NCBI GenBank assembly: GCA_030549775.1
Contig: CM060172.1
Span: forward strand, 4,380,123-4,444,122
Length of the DNA: 64,000 nt
Direction: 5' to 3'
Source: Tamarix chinensis
Taxonomy: Eukaryota; Streptophyta; Magnoliopsida; Caryophyllales; Tamaricaceae
Below are positions 34,827-46,993 of the stretch, one piece after another; within the stretch, counting starts at the first letter, position 1; every line of letters starts with the position of its first letter. The notes under the pieces are model-generated. The model did no database searches and had not been told where the DNA came from. It worked only from the letters and a program-made list of their open reading frames with translations. The position numbers and the translations under genes are program-made.

Positions 34827-36649
34827 TAAAAATACAATAACATCTCAAAATTAATAAGGCATGTAAAATATTAAAAATCAATGGATATCAACTCAGAGCT
34901 TCATATGAAGAATAGTGAGTGGATGATTTTGAGGTATGATTTTAACTTTGACCCTTGTAGTCCCCCTCATCCTCATCACTACTAAGAACCACCCCTTCCC
35001 TCACTTTATATATCTATGGTTTAGTCATTGAGGACTGCCTACCCCAATCATAGGAAATGTGCTGTATTTATTTTATTAATTTTTATCATTTTATTTTCTT
35101 TTATTATATTACTTTCTATTATTTCTTTTTAAACATTTATTTTTTAGTGTAGTTTATATTTTTTTATTTTTTTAGTTACATAATTTGTTTTTGTAGGAAA
35201 AAAATGAAGGAATCAAAAAGCTAAGAGATGACACCTTGGGAATAAACAACAAAAGAAATCTCTAATTGAAAGAATTCATGCACATAAGTAATCGGGACTA
35301 AATTTCTTTTACATCATTCTTCTAGAAAAATAGAAAAAGGATTTTTAATGTTTTGGTTGCATCTCACTATCAAAGAAGTTGCACATAAAAATTTGATAGC
35401 CATCATGGAAATGAAAAAAAAATATTATGCATAATAGAAAAAAAAATTGGTGAGCTTTTGAGCCTAAATTATAGATAAAAATTTTATCTGATATACTTTT
35501 CATTCTTGTGTTTTATTATCTAATAGTGTGTGAAACTAGAACTTGGTCTTATTATTTTCAAATCTATATGAAACTACTTCATGCATTAAGATGATAGATG
35601 CACAAAGTTATTCTTGTTAAAAACTTATGCAAATAGCCTAGCTATTATAATCTTCCCTTCACATAACAACATTGAGCTTTGAAGCCTATTCTCTCGATAT
35701 TTAACTTACATTCATAGCTGATTATCCATATGATATCTTATCCATTAGTCAATGGATAATGGAGAACAATTCTATAATAAGATACTAATTTGGTTCAGAC
35801 TTTAAGCATATGGGTGTTTTTCGTGTTTTTTTAGTGAGTAGGGAGTCATATTCTTTAAAAAAAAATAATGGAGAAAAACACAAAAAAGTGGGGAAAACAC
35901 TTGAAGTAATGATGTGGAAAAAGGATGGATTATGTAACCATTAAATCCTTGTGTTGGATAGGATGGAGCATAAAGCACACCTCCCTAGTAAAACATGGCT
36001 CAAGTTAAAAATAAAAATGAAAAATAACATTCCAGGATGTTGGTAGTATAGGAGGTGATGATTGGAAGTAGAAAATTCATTGAAGAAAAGGTGAAGTTAA
36101 AAATGATAAAGAGTTGTAATTTTGAAAGTTGTATGCTTCACAAGTAGTAGAAATTGTGCCACAATTCTATAATTTATCTTACCTTTGACTACTATAGCTC
36201 TATTACAACCACATTAAAGGAAACTTGATTTTTTTTCATGCTTCGACTTATAAGGAGTGGCAAATAGAGAAGAGTGAAAAGCCTATGGTTGATCATTATC
36301 ATCTGTAGAATTTTCGACAGTACATAAAAAAACCAAGATAAATGATAGTAGAGTGCTCACACATGCCTAAAATAAGAACCTATTGGCCTAATTCTTCATA
36401 TTTGTTCTCATTGATAACAAAAAAATATTTGTTGGATGGTGAATTGGTTGTGATGTATATAACCTCAAATGAATTTGAAAATGATTTTATACATGTTCAC
36501 TTTTTATTATTTTCAATCCCAATGAAACATGTGCATTCTCTATGTTAATTATTGATATCTCTTTTTGACTATCCGAAGGGGGGATTATATGTTACTTGAT
36601 ATTTGGGAATTCTCATACTTTTTTTATGTTACTTAAGGCCAAGCAACAG
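34827..36649 (+). pseudogene. Athila relic: pol junction, integrase tail and 3' non-coding region
   Basis: It resumes the Athila linker (YKNTITSQN) after the nested element and then, after about 45 bases, reads 'LKINGYQLRASYEE' and a stop, which matches the integrase C-terminus (FKVNGxRLKxY). RT, RNase H and most of integrase are therefore deleted between. From 34925 on there is non-coding DNA typical of the long Athila 3' region, including gtcattgaggac and 'cctaccccaatcatagg' near 35025-35060. Many stops throughout; the 68-codon frame at 36342 is not convincing. Confidence 0.6.
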
Positions 36650-36667
36650 TTCAAGCATGGGGGTTTT
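36650..36667 (+). other. Polypurine tract of the Athila relic
   Basis: 'ttcaagcatgggggtttt' directly precedes the LTR start tgacaggtg. The position and G run match Athila/Tat elements. Confidence 0.6.
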
Positions 36668-38354
36668 TGACAGGTGTATATTTTATGAAATCAATTGACA
36701 TAGCATCACCCAATTTTATTTATTTATTTTGATAATTTAACCACTTTTCTCAAGTTTTCTCTATTTGCTTGGTTTTGTAGGAATATATAAAATCTAGTCA
36801 ATTTGGGCAAATAACTAAGGAAAAAAAAAAGAATTGTATGAGGAACAAAGCTTGAAGTTATCGAAATTTGGATGAACCATCATAAAATATCCTAAAAAAG
36901 AAGTCATGTATAAAAAAAATCAAGATAGTACGATGATGGAACAAGAAATACTCATGCCTAGTATTTATGAGCAAGAAATATTGGCATATAGTATTTTTGA
37001 GCAAGAAATATTGGGACCAAGTGTTTAAGAGCCAGAAATACTAAGACTCTATATTTAGGGAAATATAGTATATATTTCTCTAAATATGGTTCATATTTCC
37101 TTGGTATTCCTCTCACATGCTCCTTTAATTACAACCTCACAAATAGTGTTAGAGAAAAATTAAGGGTTCCCTGTACTTAATAATACGGACTGTATATTTT
37201 CCAAATTTTAGATCTACTTCATATAACCTTCTATCTATATATATAACATATATTAGGTCAAATAGACCATAAAAGATAACCCTTGTTAGAACTTCAACTT
37301 TATTTTCATCATTTATAAACTAGTGGAAAATGGTTCTTTTGTTAGATTTAGTTATTTAATTGATGTACCGTGAGTATGGGAGATCACATGGTGTTTGCGA
37401 TTCTAAAATATTTTAAGTTCTTTCTTTCCTTTGTCTCATTTACTTATTTCATACTTTTTTATTATTTTAATGCAATTTTCATTATTAGTTTAATTCAATG
37501 ATTTTATGCCTTTTAATTTAATATTTATTATTTTATTTACCTATCTTAAGTAAATTTATGATTTTTATGTGTTTAGGCTCTACACTTTCTTCTTTTATTA
37601 ATATATTAGGCTAGATTAGTATGGGTTAGGAGAATAATTTAAGGTTATGAGATAATTAATTGTGAAATGTTAATTAAACTTAATTATTATGTGTATTTTT
37701 TGTTAGATTAATAAACCGAGTTTATCAATCACAAATCCAAGATTAGGACTTTATCATCTAGCTTATCCATGTGGTTAATTTGAGTATTACTTAGATTCTA
37801 GGATATTATAGTTAATCCATAATTGTTAACATATATATTCGAATGCAAAAAATAGGTTATTGATTTAATCTATGTTTATTGATTTCTATAACTACATAAT
37901 TTAAGCTGACTGTAACTATGGTTCTAGTTAGCTATTCTCTAATCGTTAATATTACCATTATATAAATCTAGAGATCTTATCCTAAGTTATTTATTGTTTA
38001 GGATATAAATCATAAGAATACCTTAGCTTATTTGCATAAGGGAGATGCTAAGAAGTGTGCTTATGCTTCTTGAGTTAATTATTAACATCAAAAATACTAC
38101 ATGACCATTTTATTCACTGATCAGTTGATATTTCTATGATAAATATATCCTCTAACCCTCATTATCCCATTATTATTATTTAGTTATTTTGTTAATTATT
38201 AATTTTTATTCTTTCCATTATTAGCGATTAGTTCTTCCTAATGTGATAACTAGGGAAATTTTCTTGATAACATAAATCTATGAAATTATACAGTCTTTGT
38301 TTGATCAACCCCTACTCGGTACTTACTATTTTCTTGTGTGTTTAGGGTTTAACA
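36668..38354 (+). mobile_element. Athila-like LTR shared by two internal regions
   Basis: About 1.69 kb from tgacaggtgtat to tttagggtttaaca. Its 3' part has the Athila hallmark 'tttgatcaacccctactcgg' near 38310. On its left lies the 3' end of one Athila internal region (34827-36667); on its right lies a gag start (38503). It therefore serves as 3' LTR for one and 5' LTR for the other. The right boundary is inferred by comparison with the - strand copy near 27449 and from 'tgg' at 38355. The PBS (tggaccggaaacc) does not match a tRNA I can name. Confidence 0.65.
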
Positions 38355-38502
38355 TGGACCGGAAACCTTAGTTCTTATTTATATTATCATTTTTTATTTA
38401 TTTTTATCTTTTCTTCTAATTAAAACTCACTTTTATCTTCTTGTGCATGTCCAATAGGAATCCTTGTTTGCTAACAAAAACAAACATAAACTCATTCAAT
38501 TA

Positions 38503-39440
38503 ATGGATCATAATTCTTCCTCTCATGTGTTGAGTAGAACTTGAAGGCAACTAGAACACATTTGTGCTATTAATTTACCTCTAAGTAATAGCTAATCATT
38601 ATTTAAAGAGAGCATCAATGATGATTTAGGGAAAATTATTGAATAATCGATCACCAGCCAAATTTTGAAGGAGCTTGCAACCTCTACTTTTAACTATAAT
38701 ATCCTTTATATTAATTATCCTAAAGAACAAGATTGGTGTGAGATTATACTTGGAGTGATACTTACACTTTCTATTTTTAGAGGTTTTTAGAACATTAGCT
38801 CTTTGGGACCAAGTTGCATTACTATTGTAAATAAATTTCTGAAGGAATTTTATATAGCATATTATGGTGGGAAACTAGTAAGAGAAAACATAGATAAACT
38901 TATATTAAAATATTTCCCTTTCTATTTAGCTCATGCTGCTAAGGAACGGTTATATGATTTGCTAACTAGATTTGGTGATACTTAGGTTGATATGCAAAAG
39001 TTATTTCTAAAAATTCATTTTCCAACATCAAGGGTCACAAATATTAGAAAATATATATGTGGTATTAGGTATGATAGGAGAAAGTCTTTACATAAATATT
39101 GGAAAAGATTTAAAAACTGTATGATAGTTATTATGGCCATCAAATCAACAATCAATAATTAATATAGTATTTCTATAAGGGAATAATGCCCATGGACCGT
39201 AATATGTTAGATGTTGCTAGTGGTAGAGAATTGGTAAATAAGACCCCAATAGTGGCTATAAGGGTTATACCTATTATGGCTTCTATTTCCTAATATTCTG
39301 GTGCTAGAAATAATACATCTTCATCTCACCATATAAAGGATACGATTATAATAGAACTTAATGAAGAATTAAATAATTCAACGGAAAATGGTGCTTCCAA
39401 GTTAGCTTGCTATATTAGCCAAAGCCTAGTAGTTTGGGTT
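38503..39440 (+). pseudogene. Athila-type gag
   Basis: It opens MDHNSSSHVLSRT at 38503 and stops soon after, but one frame remains readable. Motifs in order: LKEFYIAYYGGKLVRENID, 'LKYFPFYLAHAAKERLYDLL' (FPFSLKDAAKDWLY in relatives, 38900-38970), VDMQKLFLKIHFPTSRVTNI, 'RKYICGIRYDRRKSLHKYW' and KRFKNCM, then DVASGRELVNKTP. This is the conserved capsid core. It ends about 39440, where a gypsy LTR fragment follows, so zinc finger, protease and pol are missing here. The matching gag C-terminus and protease lie upstream of the shared LTR at 27960. Confidence 0.85.
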
Positions 39441-39464
39441 AAGAGTTAGAATTATCTAGTGTTT

Positions 39465-39780
39465 TTTTAAGTATCTTTATTCCAGTTGTTCTTAGACTTT
39501 TATAAGCTCCTATATTTTCTTCTTACTTGAGTTTTATAACCTCCAACATTTTTTTATTTAGAATAATTGATCAACTTCTTGTTTTACTAATATGAGTCTT
39601 ATAATTGTGTTGTTAATTTAAGAAAATTAATGATTTTATTCTTAAACCCCCATTATAAGAATAGTAGAGGAAACCAAAATTGTATCAAATGTGAGGTAAA
39701 ACCCTACATTTTTATTATTTTAGTTTCTAAAATTAATTTGTTAAACAATATTTTCCTGCTATAGAAATGAGTGTGTTATA
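39465..39780 (+). mobile_element. 5' LTR remnant (3' end only) of a gypsy element
   Basis: About 315 bp ending gtgtgttata at 39780. It contains 'agaggaaaccaaaattgtatc' near 39665-39690, equivalent to 'gaagaaaccaaacttgtacc' at 45285-45303. The PBS follows after three bases. The LTR upstream part is missing. Confidence 0.7.
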
Positions 39781-39783
39781 AGT

Positions 39784-39793
39784 TGGTATCATA
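39784..39793 (+). other. Primer-binding site, initiator tRNA-Met (decayed)
   Basis: tggtatcata three bases after the LTR end; the first eight bases match TGGTATCAGAGC. Confidence 0.65.
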
Positions 39794-40015
39794 TATTTTA
39801 GTTATTGAGAATCATGTTCTGTTCAAGGATTTAGTTCATGTGATACTAAATATTTTAACTAGAAAATGTATTTTTCTTTATATTGATGCTTTAAAATTCA
39901 TATTAGTCTTGTCATTACTCAATTATAGTCAAGCTAAATGACCTTTGATTCATGCTTATGTGCTAGTAAGATAGGACCTTTTCTAATGCATTTTCTATTT
40001 TCCATCTAGTTGAAC

Positions 40016-41175
40016 ATGCCATTTAATGGATGTGTCAGCTATTTGGAAAGATCATATAAGGCTTTCATAGAGTTTATCTAGTGTTTGCATCTATCTTAGC
40101 CTTTATCGCCACCACCTTGGTGTCACCCATAAGAGGATATTGGAGAAGATTGGCTTTAGAGAGTTTCTAATCATCAACCGCCGACCTATAATAGATAAAA
40201 AGGACTGATTGTCCTAGAAGATTAGATATGGGGTTTCGATAAAGCTTTTAAGATAGTTAACTATCTAGAAGTACAAAAGGAAAGCATAGCCATGTATTTT
40301 CTTCAAAGACCAACAAATTTTAGGTGGGTAGGTTTTTTTGTTTAGAGAAGGAACCAATATACACTAGAGAAGAAGAACCCATTGTCCTAGAATATTGGTG
40401 TAGGATTTTGATAGGGATTTCAAGGTAGTTTACTAGCCAAAAAAGTGAAAGGCAAGCACAACTGCATATTTTCTCTAGGGACCAGCAAATGCCTGGTCAG
40501 TAGGTTTTCATGTTTAGAGAAGATAGTCGATGCCTTAGGGAGATTTCAAGATAGCACTTCATACACATTTCTAAATCAACAGTCTCAAGAATGACAAGAT
40601 TAAGGAGATTATCCAATAGAATGAAGGAAGTTTATTGTTATAGGAGTATTATGCATGGTTTATAGAATTGTTGATATTTCCTCTATATATAGCTACTAGC
40701 AAGGCTATGATTGTTTTCTAGTTTAAGAAAATAATTCACTTCAGTAAATGGAAGATGATGGACATATTTATCTATAATAACTTAGCTACACTATGTGAGC
40801 AAGCCTATGTTGCTGCCACTTTGGTCTAGGAGTAGATTTTTATTTTTGGGTAAGAGGAAACCTAATGTGCAAGATTCAAAAGGGAAAGAGTCTACACAGT
40901 CTTTGAGTGTTCGCCATTGGATTGTTGATCAACACAAGAGTGGTCAAAGTGGTTCCTATAGTGGAGGTAATCAAAGACCAATCTAGCACTACTACTACTA
41001 TTGTTGCAAAAGATATCACGTAGGCTAAGATTGTATAAGATATTTGATTTAGTGCCACAACTATGGTCAGCTCAGGAATAGGAGCTTTGAGTGTATGGAC
41101 TGTCCAATGACAAAGTTCAGAGGTCTTGAGTGCAGTATTCGGGGTTGATTCCCTAATAGCAGCTAGTTTAATAAG
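40016..41175 (+). pseudogene. Ty3/gypsy gag with internal tandem duplication
   Basis: Starting near an ATG at 40016, several frames give gag blocks: 'IGEDWL', PIVLEDW-like text near 40205, FDKAFKIVNYLEVQKES, and 'YFLQRPTNFRW' near 40295. The same blocks recur once from about 40380 (PIVLEYW ... 'VKGKHNCIFSLG'), giving a 173-bp tandem duplication. Downstream, LLIVPVLWSR-like text is lost in stops; an open stretch 40795-40986 is serine/glycine-rich. Two degenerate zinc knuckles lie at about 40993-41037 and 41053-41100 (CHNYGQL...FEC), each missing a ligand. Pol is absent; the text runs into the next LTR at about 41220. Confidence 0.72.
40209..40545 (+). repeat. 173-bp tandem duplication inside gag
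   Basis: 'ttgtcctagaagattagat' at 40209 and 'ttgtcctagaatattggtg' at 40382 start two units. Both contain 'gggtttcgataaagctttt'/'ggattttgatagggatttc', 'gcatagccatgtattttct'/'gcacaactgcatattttct' and 'tgtttagagaag'. They are well diverged, so the duplication is old. Confidence 0.82.
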
Positions 41176-43594
41176 ATTCGAAATTTAGAGCAATTAGATT
41201 GGCCAATCAGGTACAAACAAATCATTAAATGCTAGATCCCTATCATAGCCTTGTTTACGTAACCCCAAACCCTAATCATTCACCTCTCTTTCTTTTATTC
41301 TTCTTTCTTTCTTCCTCCCTTCCTTATAGTTCTCTAACTTGTGCACCATCAACCATCATTAACCTTACCTTTACCTCACCCCACCTCTGTTTTTTTTTCC
41401 TCACCACCAGTATTCACCATCGACCCTCCCAACATAATATGACTTACCCTCTAGCCAATGCTTCCCTATAACCCATGTGTCTTCAACTTTTTATGCCTCA
41501 TATCCCATAAGCCACCTTCTCACTACCACCCCCATGTCTCCACAATTTTTGTCGCTACCACTACCACCTTTGTCACCTACCAAATCCTCCTATAGCCAAC
41601 TAATTCCCCTTAATCCCATACCTTCCTTCTCCCTTCTCCTTCTCCATTACCCTACCTCGGCCACCCCTCTATGTCACCCTTCACCTTTCTATGCAACAAC
41701 ATCACACCACCAAAATAACACAGCCACCTCTCCATCCCTCAAGATTACCTTCCCCTTACTACAACCAACCTTCCCTAACTAATGTCCGTCCTCAATCGAG
41801 CAAGGAAGCTAACTACCACCACCTCACCTTCCTATGTCTCCTTTACAGTGCCTCCCTATCATTGTCCTAGCACCACTAGCTTCATCATTCTCCTTACAAC
41901 ACATCCTATCACCACCCTTTCCACTTCATCCCTAGCCAAACCAGCAACTCTAGCCACCAACCACTAGCCTCTTCCTCCTCTTTTCCCTATCTAGTAGTCT
42001 CATAACAAGTAGCCACTGTTTTTTCCATCCACCACTGACCATCACCTCCACCTAGCTAACTAATACCCCATGCACTGTGAGGAGCTTTTAAAATTTTCCC
42101 ATTTTTTTACTGAGGGTAATTTAGTAAATTTCCTATTTAATAAATATTTTAATAAGCTATATAATTTTATTGATTAAATATTAAATTGATTAATCTAGTA
42201 TTATTTTCATGTATAAAAGTTTGATTAGCGGAGCTTGATGAGTTTTAGTAGGTTACGCATAATTTGTGTTTTTGCTAAAAATCATGCATTGCATGATAAC
42301 ACATTTGGATTTTTGATGTATAAATTATATTAAGTATTCTTTTCATGTTATAATTATCTACTTAAGAGTTTTAGGATGAAAATTGGTACAATAGAGCGTG
42401 TTTAATTTTATATAAATTATGATGTACGAAATATATAAAAATGGGTTTTATGCTAGGAGAAATTAGATATATTATTTATGTTCAGTATGATAAGTTGAGC
42501 ATGTTAAGGCATATTTTTAGCTTGAATATTATTATTATTATTATAGGCCCTAGGGGCAATTTGTTCATTTTAAGCATATCATGATATTTACTCCGATAAG
42601 TATACCTTAATTATTGTTAAGTATGAAAGAACATCTTTTGAAGATTTAGAAATGCACGTTAATACATGCCATACTATGAGTAAGGATGCATGGCACGGTT
42701 TTGAATCCATGTAAAATTTTGGCTATGCATTTTTATGATGATAGAACGTATTAGAGGTTTAAAAATCATTTATATTGGAACTCGTAAGATTTTAGTAGAA
42801 AAAAGAGTATTTTAGTTACCTTAAGAGCATTTTGGCCAATATAGCTTAAAAATATTAGGTAGTTTAATGTGATAGGTGGGTTGAAATAATTTAAGTATAT
42901 TACATGGAAATTTTGGAGCAAATATGAATGGTCTAAGCCTAATAAATGAGAATGGTAGCTTTGAGTGCGCAAAATAACCCTAAGTGCAAAATTATTATCA
43001 TATGTGGGAATTTTTGAGTTTGATATTAATTTATGGATATGTTGGTCATATTGGTATTTTAGAGATGCATTTTATATTTAAGAGTCACATGAGTCTTACA
43101 GAAAAAATTATGATTAAATCATGAAATTAAGGTTTTTTTAAGGAATGTAAATAGTAACCCTAAATATAAGCTATTATAACATATCTAATACATTGGAGTT
43201 GGACCTCAATTTTTGAATATGATGTTAATAATAATATTTTAGGAATGTATATTGAGTTGGTGGATATATTATTTTTAGAGGAGAAATTATGGTTGATTTC
43301 TTAAATTACAATTTTGTGGGAAATTTAAATCCTAACCATAAATGTAGTATATTATCACATGTGTAAGGCATTGGAGTTAAATATCAATATTTTGGTATGT
43401 TGTCAATAATAATATTTTAAGTATGGGTATAGAATTTAGTGATAAGAATGAGTTCCAAAGGAGAATCTATGAGTAACTTATAGAATTAAGGTTTCATAGG
43501 AGAAGTGTGGCATTTTCCTTAGATAAGTTTAATGGTAATTCATGTTGGTTGTGTTTTATGTGTTTCAAATGATTATATTAAGATATATTATGTG

Positions 43595-43943
43595 TAGGGC
43601 TGTTAAATAACCAAGCTGGTGCATGAGGTTTATTGGGCTTGTCTCACTTATTTAGCTAAATGAGCTTAAAAATTAGGCTCAAATTTGGCTTGATTATTAC
43701 ACAAGCCAAGCTTGAGCATAATAAATTTAGGCTTAAGTTTATTTATAGTGCAAAAGCTTGTGATCTCAGCTTAATTACAATAAAACCTTGTGATTTGGCT
43801 CATTAAAAGCTCAGCTTGACTCGTTAAAAGATTGGCTCGTTTATAAACAATATAAGCTCATGCATTATTTTTAGGCTTGTTTATTAAATAAGCTGGGCCT
43901 AAGCCTACCCTATCTAAACTTGGCTCATCTTTTAATAGCCCTA
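43595..43943. mobile_element. hAT-type MITE with perfect 8-bp TSD
   Basis: 349 bp with terminal inverted repeats tagggctgttaaa / ttttaatagccc(ta), and a perfect 8-bp duplication, attatgtg, at 43587-43594 and 43944-43951. The interior is built of alternating ggctc/gagc and agctt words. No transposase; it would depend on a hAT transposase supplied elsewhere. A related copy is at 62420-62693. Confidence 0.92.
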
Positions 43944-44059
43944 ATTATGTGTCATGCATGTCTACATATGTGTATGTATGAGTACTTCGAGAATTACCAC
44001 TATAAATAAGATATTAATCACTTAAAAAGAAAAATTACGTGAGCTAGGGTTGAGGTATA

Positions 44060-44580
44060 AGTTCCATTCCACCAAAGGATGATAGTAGCTTAGGTGGTTT
44101 TTCCCTAAAAGGAGCTTCAAAACATTCCATAGATTTTAGAATAGTTTTTTAATGTATTTTTCTTGGAGAAGTGTTGAGTCCATTCCACAAAACAATAATA
44201 GTGGCTCAATTATGTTGTCCCTTATAGGTACTTCAAACCATTCCACTAATTTAAGAATATGGGAGCTCCCAAGCTTAATGTAAATAATAATATAATCTTG
44301 AGATAAGCAATAATGAATAATATATTAATTTTTTAAAGTGAAATACCACACAAGTCAGGATCAAGTTGTTGTGCTTATTCCATCAACTGATAATAGTGGC
44401 TAAAGTTTGTATTTCCTAAAAGGTTCTTTAGACCATTCTACCAATTTAAGAATATTGGTTAGAAGTGTATTACTCTAAGAGGTATTATGTCTGTTCAATT
44501 AGAAAATAATAGTGGATAAGGTACGTTTTTCCCTAAGAGTTGCTCTTATATGTTCCACCAGATAGAGAATAGTGGGTTTC
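44060..44580 (+). repeat. Diverged 100-130 bp tandem units in LTR
   Basis: Four to five units share 'ccattccacca..ggat', 'aatagtggct' and 'ttccctaaaagg.gcttc'. They appear near 44065, 44175, 44375 and 44495. Confidence 0.6.
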
Positions 44581-45397
44581 CTGAACTTAGTGTGAATAAA
44601 AATGGAAATGATTATAATCACTAATTGGTTTTGTTTATGGCTAATATTAATGATATTCTTGTAATGTATAGGATGTTTTATAAGGTTATGGTTATTGTGG
44701 TAAGATTGGTTCTAATTATTAGTCCAGAGAGTATCACTTGTAAGCTTGGTTGGTATGTTTTATTATATTCTAAATGAACAAGTATGTGAGGTGTTTGGCC
44801 TTATTAATAATTTTCTATCTTATAAAAATATCGTATTTTGAATCATCATGTGTATATTTTAATGGTTTATACCATGTGTTATTACAATTCAATTTATGTG
44901 TTCCATATGACCTTTTCATATTAGTTTTTTTAAAATGGATTACTCAGTATTATTGTGCTGAAGGATTCCTTTTCATGAGTTCCTACTTATTCAATAGACA
45001 ATAGTCTTTATATGTTACCTTACAATTTCAGTTGAAGGCTAACTCTTGGGTTAAGAGTAGGGTTATTCAGTGTTTTGTGTGGTGTCTTTTGATCTGGATG
45101 TTTCTTATACTCTTAAGATTTTATGTAATTTCCTTCCACTAAGCTTTATAACCACTGACATATGGCTATATTTGAAATGATTTTAATTTTCTTTAGTTCC
45201 CTATACTCATATTTTTTTGATATTTTTATTAAAATTAAGTGGACTAATAGCTTTAGCCTAAGCACTTTGTAGGATAATGGTAGAAGAAACCAAACTTGTA
45301 CCAGGTGTGGAAGTAAGACCCCATGTTTTTCTAATTTTGCTTTCATAATTAACTCTTTAAACAAAAATTTTTGGTTTGTAAATTGGAGGGTGTTATA

Positions 45398-46861
45398 TCT
45401 CTAATATGCCATATATTCCATGAAATAGATACATACATATTTTTAGCATGATATAACATTTACTATAGTAATTATCATCATAGTGATTATAAGGAAGCAT
45501 TTCCACTCTAGAACATATGTATAGTAATTATCGTGTTTTAACCCTAGTCATGCATACATAGTTTCATGCTATTTATATCAACTCTAGGTACACATGCAAT
45601 GATAATCATGGAATGATGAATAAAGTATAAACTTAATATCTTGGCAAGGTCTAAGCCCCTAGGAAAAACCTGGACATATGTACGTTACTGTTTAATAAAC
45701 TACACATGCATATCGCTTATAATTATGGTAAGTCAACTTTACGTACTAATTGTTTAAGAGCATGTTATTATATATTTTATAACATTTATATAATAAAAAC
45801 CCTATCATGATTGTATATATAACCAGCTTATCATGCTCACACATAAATTAAACTATCTCATGAGTGATTGGATTTACCTAAATTAAAATTACACAAAAGT
45901 ACAAAAGATCATCTTCGTAAGAGTTGAAGATTTAAATGAGTTGATAAGAGAATTTGATTTTGTGCTTGAAGATTTGATGCTCGCTCATGAATATTCAAGG
46001 AAGATTTAAGGAAGAACTCAATAAGAAAGCTAACTTTGAATGTCTCACATAGAACACATTTAAAGGTTCATATCTAAGAACACACAAAGAAATCTTAGCG
46101 AGTAATATTCACTCACAAGGAGAGATAACCAAGTAATTCATTTGTATTATGATTTCAATAATATAGCCAATATGTGCATAATGTCTCAACCACATGCCTA
46201 TATAGGTATCTAAAAGGGTCTGTCACAACTAATGCTAATTAGCACACTAAGTTAATCATTATCATATACATGTTACAACTCATTTCAAGCACATAACTAT
46301 TATAGATATTACTAACTAGTACACTAAGTCCAACTAGATGTAGCAATTTAACATGAACCTATATAATACATGAGTCAATGAAATTCATTACAAGGCATTC
46401 GTATTACACATGGAATAAACGAACAAGATTCTTAATTTATGACTCATGATAACTAGTTCTATTGAATTATAAGTTTGAGTTTCATACATAATAATTTCCC
46501 TTGACTTGTAAAAACTTGTAGCAAACAAAGTATTAAGTACATTGACATGTTGAAATGAAATGATCTTCTCCTTGAAAATATGCTATATACTTGTAAGAAG
46601 CACTCAAAGTGCACTCATCAGGTTCAAAAACATTTTTATCAAAAACAAAGAATGTAATTAGCTCCATAATCAAGTATGTTAAATCTTTATCATCGTGAGA
46701 ATCCAAATATGCTCTTGTATTAGTAGTTAGGGTGCCTTTTAGGAAAGCTACACTAGGGGAAAAAATTCAATTGCTAGTTCCTTAATAATAAAATATATGA
46801 GTCAGGGTCCCAACTATAGCTAAAACTAATAACCCAAATTCTATTCAAATTTTATCCTAAC

Positions 46862-46917
<56 letters not shown>

Positions 46918-46993
46918 CATAATAATATACATAATAATAAATTTAATACAAAATGACCTATAATAATTATTGTACCTAATTACATATAATTAT
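45398..46993 (-). mobile_element. Gypsy LTR interior, continues at 60716-60757
   Basis: On the - strand an LTR begins TGTAATACCCC at 60757, runs 42 bp to 60716, and continues at 46993 after the Athila insertion. Words such as 'catgcatatcgcttataatt' and tacgtactaattg (45705-45750) match, in reverse, the LTR interior around 8095-8230. The 3' end of this LTR is missing; it abuts the + strand LTR end at 45397. No coding content. 45900-46650 has only short frames. Confidence 0.6.
46865..46915. repeat. (AT)n microsatellite
   Basis: An uninterrupted at run of about 51 bp within the LTR, about 80 bp left of the Athila insertion. Confidence 0.97.

Larger units (their letters stand above)
41221..45397 (+). 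mobile_element. 3' LTR of the gypsy relic, left end lost
   Basis: The right end is gggtgttata at 45397 (CA decayed to TA). The segment 41270-42000 is C-rich (repeated cacc, cttcc), like 7040-7740 in the LTR at 6791, and gives Ser/Thr/Pro-rich chance frames. 42110-42300 and 44940-45397 align with 24466-24700 and 26680-27095. The start of the LTR is missing, since gag debris passes directly into LTR interior at about 41220. A hAT MITE (43595-43943) is inserted. At 44060-44580, diverged units of 'attccac..a..gataatagtggct' recur about every 100-130 bp. Confidence 0.75.

Noticed and set aside
36342..36548. 68-codon frame on the + strand
   Set aside because: It lies in the non-coding 3' region of the Athila relic; no conserved motif. 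A weak resemblance to an integrase tail could not be supported.
41229..41967. Three consecutive Ser/Thr/Pro-rich frames (80, 101 and 61 codons)
   Set aside because: The same C-rich LTR segment type as 7040-7740; the frames arise from repeated cc/ct/ac words and do not share a reading phase.
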